The notes below the pieces were generated by a model. The model saw only the letters and a program-made list of their open reading frames with translations, searched no databases and had not been told where the DNA came from. DNA of 6,763 nt, taken from assembly GCA_020350905.1 (NCBI GenBank), contig CP070843.1, positions 1,619,804 to 1,626,566 of the forward strand, read 5' to 3'. Made by a program: the position numbers and the translations under genes. Below, one piece after another: positions 1-5,467 of the stretch (position 1 is the first letter of the stretch; every line of letters begins with the position of its first letter). The stretch is from Deltaproteobacteria bacterium. Its GTDB lineage: Bacteria; Desulfobacterota; Syntrophobacteria; BM002.

Positions 1-251
1 GTCAAGGCTTCTTTGGCTTGCTCGAGAACACTGGTCTCATCCAAGCTGCAAACTTTTTCCAGGTGTCGTAATTCTTTGGGACCCAAACCCAGAGCCTTTG
101 ATAGGAAGGGAAGGTTCGGGTCAGGGGCACCGTAGAACAGTGTTATCCCATAGTCTTTGCTATTTTTCAACAGACCGCCTACGGCAGTAACGGCTTGTAA
201 AGCAAACTCAGAATCGTCTACCCCAAATAATATTCTTTTCTCTGTATTCAT
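1..251 (-). CDS. Universal stress protein (UspA family), N-terminal part, cut by the window edge
   Basis: The minus frame opens at ATG 251-249 and stays open to the left edge, giving 83 residues. The start MNTEKRILFGVDDSE followed by an Ala/Val-rich helix and a strand at 36-42 (GITLFYG) is the beta1-alpha1-beta2 start of the UspA alpha/beta fold; VDDSE is the usual nucleotide-contacting first loop. A GGGAG ribosome binding site lies 10 bases upstream (262-266). Family members are cytoplasmic proteins, often ATP-binding, linked to stress and growth arrest. The C-terminal G-2x-G-9x-G(S/T) motif that tells ATP binders from non-binders is outside the window, so that cannot be decided. The gene lies 126 bp after the glycosyltransferase in the same direction and may or may not share its transcript. 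The family call is fairly secure; a specific role is not. Confidence 0.8.
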   Translation of the reverse strand, partial: MNTEKRILFGVDDSEFALQAVTAVGGLLKNSKDYGITLFYGAPDPNLPFLSKALGLGPKELRHLEKVCSLDETSVLEQAKEAL

Positions 252-377
252 AGGTCAAAAACTCCCAGTTGATAAAACCAATTCGGGACGAATATATTCT
301 TCAAATATGTCCATTTAAATGAGTTCTATACTATTATTGGTTCCCCTAGTCCCTGTAGCCCTGGTTTTTCTGATCAC

Positions 378-1364
378 TTATATCTGCAACCACTCCCTGG
401 CTTTTTTGCACACAAGTTCTGCTTCAAATGGAGGCTCAGAGATTTTTTTTAATTCTGCCTGCTCATCGAATGAATTCCCTGGTTGCCAGCGAATGATGTT
501 GACCTGTGGGCCTTGCGGCCCCCAAACCTGCGGGTCAGTAGGGCCGAAAAGAGCAATGGTAGGAGTACCGCAAGCAGCTGCCAAATGGGTAATTCCGGAA
601 TCATTACCTAGATAGAGATCGGCCTCGCTCATGAGTGCAGCCAGCTTGCCGAGCTGCCAGTTTCCCACGAGGATGAGAGAATTTGATTCAAACTGAGAGC
701 GCAGGTGCTGAACGATACCAGTGTCGGCTGGTCCCTGCAACAAAGCAAAGCGAATATTGGAGTGGGCTGATAGTTTGTTGATGACACTGCGCCATCCTGC
801 AACGGCCCATAGCTTTTGTTTGCCTCCACTGCCGGGATGCAACAGTACGAACCGGTCTTTTGGTCCAAGGTTCCGGCTAAGAAAATCACGAGCCTCGAGA
901 AAATCCTGATGCGCCGGAGCGATAATCGCATCTGGGGGAGGAGTGGCGGGAATACCGAGCTTCTCCAGTTGACGGCATTGATAATCGCCAACACCAAGAC
1001 AAAGATCAGGCTCAGGAAAGGGATCTAGTCGATGTGCAGAATTCCCAAAATAGTTTGCAAGATTATCAGCTATTATTTGACTGGATGGACGACCAAAAAC
1101 AAAGGTGCTATCCACGTGGGGGAGTAGATTATTAAGAACTCCGGCCAATTTCTCTTTCGAGCTATAGAGTGATACCCAGCAGCTATCAGAACAGTCAAAC
1201 ACTTGCTTGTAGTAGGGGCGTCTTTGAATGACCTCTACGATGCCAGGATGGGCGATGAAGTTGAAATGTGCCTCTCGATAAAAGCCATGAATAGCCTCCA
1301 CCGCCCGTAGGCTGAGGATAAAATCGCCGATGGCACCCTGGTGGACAATGAGGATAGATTTCAT
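378..1364 (-). CDS. Glycosyltransferase family 9 protein (heptosyltransferase-like)
   Basis: A 328-residue protein, the usual length for WaaC/WaaF-type GT-B enzymes that add heptose or related sugars from a nucleotide donor to the lipopolysaccharide inner core at the cytoplasmic face of the inner membrane. The N-terminal domain begins MKSILIVHQGAIGDFILSL, with G13-D14 matching the catalytic Asp loop of the family. The C-terminal donor-binding domain has LHPGSGG (175-181) with K182/K184 and W186 following, then GNDSGITHLAAA (253-264) with D255, and FGPTDP (273-278). The reading frame stays open upstream to 1721, but the extra residues resemble nothing and overlap the next gene, so ATG 1364 was chosen. 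No Shine-Dalgarno precedes it; the bases just upstream on the coding strand read CCTCC, its complement. The start is only 19 bases after the stop of the Cys-rich gene, which suggests translational coupling. Family is certain; the sugar and acceptor are not known. Confidence 0.93.
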   Translation of the reverse strand: MKSILIVHQGAIGDFILSLRAVEAIHGFYREAHFNFIAHPGIVEVIQRRPYYKQVFDCSDSCWVSLYSSKEKLAGVLNNLLPHVDSTFVFGRPSSQIIADNLANYFGNSAHRLDPFPEPDLCLGVGDYQCRQLEKLGIPATPPPDAIIAPAHQDFLEARDFLSRNLGPKDRFVLLHPGSGGKQKLWAVAGWRSVINKLSAHSNIRFALLQGPADTGIVQHLRSQFESNSLILVGNWQLGKLAALMSEADLYLGNDSGITHLAAACGTPTIALFGPTDPQVWGPQGPQVNIIRWQPGNSFDEQAELKKISEPPFEAELVCKKAREWLQI

Positions 1365-1383
1365 TGTGAGGAGGTAAATGATG

Positions 1384-1665
1384 TTATTTGGGTGTGGTCC
1401 CACCTCTTTGTGCTGCCCGCTTTCTTTCAGACCAGCGCAGAATCGCTGCCACGATGCCCCCTGGTTCCGTCTGTTTTTCGGCGGATTGAGAACCACTATC
1501 AGATTTGAGCTTCTCCACGCCGCCACAAGCGTCAATAGCTTCCTGGAGGCACTCCCGCAGGTGGTCACAATGGCGGCAGTGTTCTTGTGGCTGGATGATG
1601 CCGTTCTCATCTCTGGGCATACAGTGTTCAGAAATGCCAAAACAAGAAGGCCTGCTATCAGGCAT
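1384..1665 (-). CDS. Small cysteine-rich protein, putative metal binder, unknown function
   Basis: A 93-residue protein that I cannot assign to a named family. It starts MPDSRPSCFG and carries six cysteines (8, 15, 30, 33, 39, 47), with the core pattern C8-FG, C15, then C30-x2-C33-x5-C39 in a context of HCRHCDHLREC. That spacing suits a zinc site or an iron-sulfur cluster, and I recall similar short proteins with a CFG and CxxC core from Desulfobacterota, from memory only. The C-terminal half (50-93) is polar and probably disordered except for a short helix near 70-84. ATG 1665 is preferred because GGAG lies 8 bases upstream (1674-1677). A longer form from TTG 1746 would overlap khpA and lacks such a site. 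The gene sits between khpA and the glycosyltransferase, 64 and 19 bases away, so it is probably co-transcribed with both. Confidence 0.68.
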   Translation of the reverse strand: MPDSRPSCFGISEHCMPRDENGIIQPQEHCRHCDHLRECLQEAIDACGGVEKLKSDSGSQSAEKQTEPGGIVAAILRWSERKRAAQRGGTTPK

Positions 1666-1673
1666 ATTCTCCA

Positions 1674-1677
1674 CTCC
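1674..1677 (-). promoter_or_regulatory. Ribosome binding site deciding the Cys-rich protein start
   Basis: GGAG on the minus strand, 8 bases before ATG 1665. A second GGAG at 1669-1672 is too close, with 3 bases of spacing. This supports the 93-residue form over the 120-residue reading that would begin at TTG 1746. Confidence 0.6.
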
Positions 1678-1729
1678 AAAGGCCGAGAAAGTGTGCACCA
1701 GGCAAAGCTGAACCGCCTCAAAAGCCCTT

Positions 1730-1960
1730 TTAATCGATGATCTCAAGAACTACGCGCTTTCTGAGCTTTGCAGAGGCAGCGTTCAAGATGGTCCGCATTG
1801 CCTGGGCGTTGCGTCCTCGTTTGCCGATTACCTTGCCAATATCCTCTTTGGCGGTTCTGAGCTCGATGACCGAAGCGTGTTCGCCAGCGATTTCACTCAC
1901 TTGTACCTGATCAGGATATTCAACCAGCGCCTTCGCCATTATTTCAATTAATTCCCTCAC
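1730..1960 (-). CDS. khpA: KhpA, KH-domain RNA-binding protein
   Basis: A 76-residue protein, exactly the usual KhpA (YlqC) length. It begins RELIEIMAKALVEYPDQVQV, continues with a strand region (HASVIELR, 28-35) and has the KH signature GKVIGKRGRNAQAMRTIL, in which G46-K-R-G49 is the RNA-binding GxxG loop. It ends in a typical KRVVLEIID strand. KhpA proteins bind RNA broadly, often together with KhpB/Jag, and affect cell division and envelope homeostasis in Gram-positives; the role in Gram-negatives is less clear. The frame is open to 2038, but GTG 1960 is chosen because GGAGG lies 8 bases upstream and the family starts exactly here. In many bacteria khpA sits between rpsP and rimM/trmD. Here it instead leads a Cys-rich gene and a glycosyltransferase, which is an unusual neighbourhood. 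Confidence 0.93.
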   Translation of the reverse strand: MRELIEIMAKALVEYPDQVQVSEIAGEHASVIELRTAKEDIGKVIGKRGRNAQAMRTILNAASAKLRKRVVLEIID

Positions 1961-1968
1961 CGCTATAA

Positions 1969-1973
1969 CCTCC
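1969..1973 (-). promoter_or_regulatory. Ribosome binding site fixing the khpA GTG start
   Basis: GGAGG on the minus strand, 8 bases before GTG 1960. The alternative ATG at 1975 overlaps this motif and has no site of its own, so GTG is the better start. It gives the 76-residue family length. Confidence 0.75.
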
Positions 1974-2145
1974 ATTCCAATAGACGCCAACCAACTCAGG
2001 TATGGATAATCCCGCATCAAAGCATGACGGGAAATCAACGTTGAAGATGTATGAAATGTCGCCGAACTGGCGACCGGATCAGCTCATCAGCAAATCCAAA
2101 TCAGTAAAGAAGCGGTGAAGCAGTCTCTACGAACATCACAAGCAA

Positions 2146-2175
2146 ACTATATTCAGCTAGATGCTACTGAGTCAA
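2146..2175 (-). promoter_or_regulatory. Probable sigma70-type promoter for the khpA set
   Basis: On the minus strand TTGACT (2175-2170) is followed after 18 bases by TATAGT (2151-2146). Each box differs from the consensus at one position. Transcription would start near 2139 and read into khpA, about 180 bases downstream. The position, in the only large gap ahead of khpA, fits a promoter for khpA, the Cys-rich gene and the glycosyltransferase. Confidence 0.6.
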
Positions 2176-2281
2176 GCATTTTCGGCTCACGTACCTGGCT
2201 TTCCTGATGGTGTGTCGCGTCTTCGGGTTCAATGGGAAAGAGAAGAGATCCTTAGTGTCAGTTCTGGCCCATAACGGGGCA

Positions 2282-3085
2282 CTAAAGGGTCTGCCGAATT
2301 GCCTCCAAGAAATCCAGAACATGCATAACTATATATAGTAGTACTATCCCAGTGATAAACAAACCCGCTAGGACAAGCGGCAGCAAGAGTGCGAAAAAGA
2401 CTTTGGTCTTTGAGGTCTGGTGGGCTTTGGCCAGGCCAACAAAGTATAAAAACAAGGCCCAGATAGGCATGATAAACCTGCCGACAATTGGTATGACATT
2501 GACAAGAGAGATCGCTCCGGAAGCGTAGGCCATGACCTGAAATGTCGCTATAAAAGGGCGTCGGGTCGCATGTAGGATTCGCAAAACAAGGTGGACCAGG
2601 CATGCAACTACAAAAATAGAGGCAAGCAGCACGATGGGGGTAAGCAGCACGGCCACTCCAAAATGTATGGTATTGTCAAGAGCGTTGCCTGCCAAAATGC
2701 CGTATCGAATCCCGAGAAGAGTAAACCAGTAGCGGCCGATGATTTGGCCCAGAGAACCGTAGACAAGCAGATACACAATGGAACTGTGTACCCCAGCATC
2801 GTAGTTTAAAGCTGTAAAGGTTACTGCAGGATGAAACAAGATGTTTTTGCTGGTCCGCCAAAAGGCAATCAGGTCGAGCCACGAGGTTCGCGCTTCCCAG
2901 TCAACCTGGTGGTGTGGTTGAGGTCGTAACTCAGCCTCAGCACCAGATGCTGCTGTGGGATCTTGTTGATCGGCAAAGGACATGGGTGTCTGACAGCGGG
3001 GACAATAGAAGGTGCGATCAGCAGCAAGACGACTTCTTTCTCTGAGGGCACCAGTAAACTTGCAATTAGAGCAGCGGATGACCAT
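2282..3085 (-). CDS. Zinc-ribbon plus Yip1-like integral membrane protein
   Basis: A 267-residue protein. Residues 1-35 form a zinc ribbon with C5-x2-C8 and C28-x2-C31, as in many bacterial proteins that start with a short CxxC...CxxC finger. Residues 40-65 are a polar linker. From about 66 the sequence follows the bacterial Yip1 domain pattern: a W-x-D-x-x-x-F-W start, FHP at 84-86, then about five hydrophobic segments (roughly 102-122, 142-168, 180-200, 204-220, 228-253). The stretch FQVMAYASGA...NVIPIVG, then WALFLYFVGLAKAH, is the typical Yip1 core. The protein sits in the inner membrane; bacterial members have no established function. ATG 3085 is used because the first CxxC follows at once; the upstream ribosome binding site is weak. 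It lies upstream of khpA in the same direction, separated by a promoter, so it is probably a separate unit. Confidence 0.82.
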   Translation of the reverse strand: MVIRCSNCKFTGALRERSRLAADRTFYCPRCQTPMSFADQQDPTAASGAEAELRPQPHHQVDWEARTSWLDLIAFWRTSKNILFHPAVTFTALNYDAGVHSSIVYLLVYGSLGQIIGRYWFTLLGIRYGILAGNALDNTIHFGVAVLLTPIVLLASIFVVACLVHLVLRILHATRRPFIATFQVMAYASGAISLVNVIPIVGRFIMPIWALFLYFVGLAKAHQTSKTKVFFALLLPLVLAGLFITGIVLLYIVMHVLDFLEAIRQTL

Positions 3086-3087
3086 TG

Positions 3088-3123
3088 TAGTTCACATTTC
3101 TCATCTTACATTTATTCATCTGG
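3088..3123 (+). repeat. Degenerate heptamer array, CATYTNN type
   Basis: Units CATTTCT, CATCTTA and CATTTAT follow one another at 3095-3115 in exact 7-base steps. They are preceded by a diverged unit (3088-3094) and followed, after one extra base, by CATCTGG (3117-3123). The array starts 3 bases upstream of the Yip1-like start codon, so it occupies that gene's leader. Confidence 0.6.
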
Positions 3124-3135
3124 GATATACGCTGC

Positions 3136-3191
3136 AATAGATATTATTTCCCTATGTCGAAGGTACAGTGGCATATGTGAAACGAAAAATG
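3136..3191 (-). repeat. Degenerate heptamer array read on the minus strand
   Basis: Read on the minus strand from 3191, the units start CATTTTT and CGTTTCA, then CATATGC and CACTGTA, and continue through diverged units to about 3136. All fall in 7-base steps around a CATTTNN consensus. Later units are weak, so the left limit is approximate. Confidence 0.5.
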
Positions 3192-3314
3192 ACCAAGGAA
3201 GCCATGCGCTTTGAACGCACCGGCGGCTGATTGCTTAAACACAGTTAGGCGCTCATAATACCGAGAAGCCAGCAGTATGGAAAGCTTTTTCTGGCATAAC
3301 CAGGGGGCACTGGA

Positions 3315-3342
3315 GTCCGTAGTCTGCTGTCTATCGTCCGTT
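3315..3342 (+). repeat. Four tandem heptamers, GTCYRYN type
   Basis: Four consecutive units: GTCCGTA, GTCTGCT, GTCTATC and GTCCGTT. All begin GTC and keep exact register. The unit differs from the CATTTNN type nearby but has the same length. It may continue rightward in more degenerate form to about 3363. Confidence 0.6.
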
Positions 3343-3430
3343 GCAAAAGTAATGCGATAAGGGGAAGGAGGCCATACAGCAACTGTCATTCTTCAGATTC
3401 AGTGACAAAGTACGCGATGTTGCATGATCG

Positions 3431-3451
3431 ATAATGAATAATGAATGGCTA
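3431..3451 (+). repeat. Two exact heptamers ATAATGA plus a diverged third
   Basis: ATAATGA occurs twice in tandem (3431-3444), followed by ATGGCTA (3445-3451). On the other strand the exact unit reads TCATTAT, related to the CATTTNN units elsewhere in the window. Confidence 0.45.
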
Positions 3452-3508
3452 CTGATAGTCATAGAAAAGGCACCTGTGACCGCGGACAACTGCCAGCGTC
3501 AGCAAGCT

Positions 3509-3537
3509 TTGACAGGCGTGCCCAACTATGGTAATCA
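3509..3537 (+). promoter_or_regulatory. Weak promoter candidate for the tyrA-like gene
   Basis: A perfect TTGACA lies at 3509-3514. The best matches to a minus-10 box are GGTAAT at 15 bases and TAATCA at 17 bases, both poor. It stands about 110 bases before the start codon in the right direction. The minus-35 match is the only real support. Confidence 0.25.
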
Positions 3538-3621
3538 GGTGAAGTCGATCCTTGCCACTAGGAAACGATAGGAGGGCAATGTCGCATCTTCAGCCGCACA
3601 AATGGAATGGAGTGAAGGATC

Positions 3622-4452
3622 ATGGCAGGACAGTTTGGGCGCGCAGCAATAGTTGGTTTGGGATTGAAGGGGGGATCACTTGCAATGGTGTTTCGTAAGA
3701 AGCGTCTAGTCAAGGAGGTCATCGGTATAGATACAAATGCGACCGCACTTACCAAGGCATTACATCGTGACGTTGTCGACCAAGCGGCGGGCGATCTCGA
3801 ACAGGGTCTCTCACAGGCCGATCTAGTGGTCTTGGCTGTGCCCACGCACTCTACTTCGGACGTACTGGCCGACATTGCCTCGCACCTCCAGGTCGGAACC
3901 GTTGTCTGCGACGTAGGTCGGATAAAAGGACGTGTGTTGGAAAAAGCCGCAGAAGTACTACCACAAGAAAATCCTTTTGTCGGCTGCCATCCGGTTGTGT
4001 TCGAAGAGGAGAAAGATATTGATGAAGCCTATCCTGCTCTCTTTCAGGGCAGACCCTGTATACTAACTTCAGGCGATCGGCGCGACGAGGAGGCTGTCAA
4101 AAGGATCAGAGAAATCTGGGAGGGGGCTGGCTGTAAGGTCGAAGAAATGGATCCAGAGGTTCACGACCGCCTTTTTGCGGTTCTTGAGGATCTTCCCGTC
4201 ATATTTCTCAGTCTTGTTTGCAAGGCTGCTGGTCAGGTGAGTGGCTATGTAGACGAAATAGACGAGTACTCCAGTAAAGAGCTCAAAGAGATCACCAGAC
4301 TTGTCGCCAAAGTATCTCACCACGCAGCAGAGCGATTGTGGGCGAACCGCAAACCGCTTGTGCATGTTCTTGCCTACTACCGTCTCAAACTGAAAGAACT
4401 AAGCGAAGCGCTCCAGGAAGGCGGTCTTCAGGATCTGAAGGCACTCCTGTAG
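3622..4452 (+). CDS. Prephenate dehydrogenase-like protein (TyrA family) with altered active site
   Basis: A 276-residue protein, the length of single-domain TyrA, which oxidises prephenate to 4-hydroxyphenylpyruvate in tyrosine synthesis. The N-terminal Rossmann fold shows IVGLGLKGGSLA (10-21) and an acidic strand end, VIGIDTN (33-39), typical for NAD binding. DVGRIKG (97-103), GCHPV (121-125 with H123), EMDPEVHDR (175-183), ITR (224-226) and the C-terminal helical stretch with LWANRK (239-244) align with TyrA landmarks. Two key sites differ. The usual DxGSxK serine is R100, and the second-histidine motif SHLPH is EDLPV (189-193). H123 and the substrate-binding Arg (R226) are kept. GGAG (3609-3612) lies 9 bases upstream of ATG. 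No other aromatic pathway gene is nearby. It may be a divergent TyrA or a relative with another substrate; the family call is secure, the reaction is not. Confidence 0.85.
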   Translation: MAGQFGRAAIVGLGLKGGSLAMVFRKKRLVKEVIGIDTNATALTKALHRDVVDQAAGDLEQGLSQADLVVLAVPTHSTSDVLADIASHLQVGTVVCDVGRIKGRVLEKAAEVLPQENPFVGCHPVVFEEEKDIDEAYPALFQGRPCILTSGDRRDEEAVKRIREIWEGAGCKVEEMDPEVHDRLFAVLEDLPVIFLSLVCKAAGQVSGYVDEIDEYSSKELKEITRLVAKVSHHAAERLWANRKPLVHVLAYYRLKLKELSEALQEGGLQDLKALL

Positions 4453-4467
4453 GTACCGGGCAAAGCG

Positions 4468-4502
4468 CCATTTTGTATTTTGCGTTTCTCGGTCAATCTT
4501 GC
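4468..4502 (+). repeat. Degenerate heptamer array just after the tyrA-like gene
   Basis: Units CCATTTT, GTATTTT and GCGTTTC follow in exact 7-base steps (4468-4488), with two weaker units to 4502. The array starts 15 bases after the tyrA-like stop codon. Confidence 0.45.
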
Positions 4503-4534
4503 GGCTACCATTGCCCACCATAGCCGTGTTTATT
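4502..4534 (+). terminator. Weak terminator candidate for the tyrA-like gene
   Basis: CGGCTA (4502-4507) pairs with TAGCCG (4521-4526) around a 13-base loop and is followed by TGTTTATT. The stem is short and the T-run broken, so termination here is only possible. No better terminator follows the gene. Confidence 0.3.
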
Positions 4535-4548
4535 AAAATTCGAATTTT
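4535..4548. repeat. Perfect 14-bp palindrome AAAATTCGAATTTT
   Basis: The palindrome is centred on TTCGAA. The same hexamer recurs at 4566-4571 and 4580-4585. It forms the left end of the TTCGAAT heptamer array, so it could be a by-product of the repeat rather than a protein site. Confidence 0.55.
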
Positions 4549-4587
4549 AGAAATTTGAACATTTTTTCGAATTTCGATATTCGAAAC
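4539..4587 (+). repeat. Degenerate heptamer array, TTCGAAT type, with inverted repeats
   Basis: Seven units in register, from TTCGAAT (4539-4545) and TTTAGAA to TCGAATT, TCGATAT and TCGAAAC (4581-4587). Inside it TTTCGAAT (4565-4572) and ATTCGAAA (4579-4586) are exact inverted repeats around a 6-base loop. A weaker A/T-rich continuation with ATTTCGG and ATTTGCA (4626-4639) lies past the GC-rich hairpin and runs up to the next gene. Confidence 0.55.
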
Positions 4588-4589
4588 TG

Positions 4590-4616
4590 GGACCCCACCC
4601 GCAGGGTGGGGAGTCC
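4590..4616. other. Strong GC-rich hairpin in the tyrA-like/YkgJ gap
   Basis: CCCCACCC (4593-4600) and GGGTGGGG (4604-4611) are perfect inverted repeats around the 3-base loop GCA. GGA/TCC (4590-4592 with 4614-4616) extends the stem across a 2-base bulge. No T-run follows on either strand, so it is not a standard intrinsic terminator. It interrupts otherwise A/T-rich heptamer repeats. Confidence 0.6.
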
Positions 4617-4674
4617 GTAGGCTAAATTTCGGATTTGCAGAGATTTCATATTTTCGGTTACTGAGATTCTAAGA

Positions 4675-5466
4675 ATGACTGGATTCCCCATCTCTGGGCA
4701 GCAGTCCGATGCTGCTCTTGTCATCCCGCAACTGGACGACTACCGGTCCAGACCACTCATGGCAAAAATGGCACGCATTTTCCGTGAAATTGGGGCCATG
4801 AATGAGGTGAAACGATTCCGCCAGCATCTAGGCCTTCCAGAAAATGCTAGACGTTTGAGCCAGCGGGCCTTCCGGCTGTACGACGAGTATCTAGGCTACA
4901 TCATCGGCAAGGTGCACAGAAAGGGCTGGCGGGTTTACTGTGGGCCTGGCTGTGCTGCCTGCTGTTTTAACATGCCTGCCGGAATCAGCAATTGGGAATT
5001 TCTTATCATCTATGATCATATCCAGCAGACTGGGCAATTGGAAAAATTTTTCCGGAGAAGTCTTGAAAGCTATCAAGTACTTGATCGCGTTAAGAGGCAG
5101 TTGGTTAATGGAGGGATTGAACAACAAATTGCAAGCAAGAGCGAATACGACACCCTCTTGCACAATTACAGCTTGGCGAAACACGAATGTGCCTTCCTAA
5201 GTGATGCACAAGAGTGTCTCATTTACTCGGCCCGGCCGCTGGCTTGCAGAATGCATTTCGCTTTCACCCCACCAGAGTTGTGTAATCCCGCACATCCTCT
5301 TTTTTCTCAGGGGGTTCGTGTCAATCTAAGTCCCCATGGCGAAGTTGAGGACGAACTGAAGCAACTGGACGGATACCTGAATCTGGCCCTGAGCGATCTA
5401 TTGGCTCCCGGGCTCGCGGCGCTGGTTGCTAACATAATGAGATTTTCCGCCATTACCTGGACCTAA
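4675..5466 (+). CDS. YkgJ-family cysteine-cluster protein
   Basis: A 263-residue protein. The centre has C89-GPG-C93-AA-C96-C97, then E108 in a short helix, and later C172, C181 and C191 in the pattern CAFL...ECLIYSARPLACRMHF. This is the YkgJ-type cluster (CxxxCxxCC ... C ... C.IY..RP..CR), thought to bind zinc or an iron-sulfur cluster; the biochemical role of the family is unsettled. C203 is an additional cysteine. The first 75 residues are an extra N-terminal segment, partly helical and basic, that I do not recognise. ATG 4675 is the only ATG after the in-frame TAG at 4618; the ribosome binding site is poor, and ATG 4759 (residue 29) cannot be ruled out. The gene is flanked by heptamer repeats on both sides and may form its own unit. 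Confidence 0.8.
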   Translation: MTGFPISGQQSDAALVIPQLDDYRSRPLMAKMARIFREIGAMNEVKRFRQHLGLPENARRLSQRAFRLYDEYLGYIIGKVHRKGWRVYCGPGCAACCFNMPAGISNWEFLIIYDHIQQTGQLEKFFRRSLESYQVLDRVKRQLVNGGIEQQIASKSEYDTLLHNYSLAKHECAFLSDAQECLIYSARPLACRMHFAFTPPELCNPAHPLFSQGVRVNLSPHGEVEDELKQLDGYLNLALSDLLAPGLAALVANIMRFSAITWT

Positions 5467-5467
5467 C

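Larger units (their letters stand above)
1961..2281. other. Intergenic region with khpA leader and two possible hairpins
   Basis: A 321-bp gap without a credible gene between the Yip1-like gene and khpA. It holds the promoter at 2146-2175, giving a predicted khpA leader of about 180 bases. Two inverted repeats lie in that leader. One is GTCGCC/GGCGAC with a 5-base loop (2058-2074). The other is CCCGCAT pairing with ATG-A-CGGG around a 6-base loop and one bulge (2011-2031). Neither is followed by a T-run on the minus strand, so they are not ordinary terminators. They could be leader structures or chance. No clear terminator was found for the Yip1-like gene just before the promoter. Confidence 0.5.
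3086..3621. other. 536-bp intergenic region between divergent genes, rich in heptamer repeats
   Basis: No believable gene was found. The only open frame of note (3389-3144, minus) translates to low-complexity repeat-derived peptide with no family resemblance. The region separates the minus-strand Yip1-like gene from the plus-strand tyrA-like gene and should hold both promoters. It contains four short heptamer arrays (3088-3123, 3136-3191, 3315-3342 and 3431-3451), listed separately. A consensus TTGACA occurs at 3509-3514, but no good minus-10 box follows it at 16-18 bases. No convincing promoter for the minus-strand gene was found. Confidence 0.6.

Noticed and set aside
319..615. Plus-strand frame of 98 codons at the glycosyltransferase 3' end
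   Set aside because: It lies mostly antisense to the clearly conserved family 9 glycosyltransferase and has no family resemblance.
1365..1721. N-terminal extension of the glycosyltransferase frame to TTG 1721
   Set aside because: The 119 extra residues resemble nothing, overlap the Cys-rich gene, and the GT9 family starts at MKSILIVHQG.
3144..3389. Minus-strand 81-codon frame upstream of the Yip1-like gene
   Set aside because: Its peptide comes from the heptamer arrays (low-complexity stretches near both ends) and it has no start site or family support.
4590..4616. Intrinsic terminator at the GC-rich hairpin
   Set aside because: The stem is strong but no T-run follows on either strand, so it is listed only as a hairpin.
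4533..4724. Minus-strand 63-codon frame across the tyrA-like/YkgJ gap
   Set aside because: The K/F-rich tail is translated repeat sequence and the rest is antisense to the YkgJ-family start.
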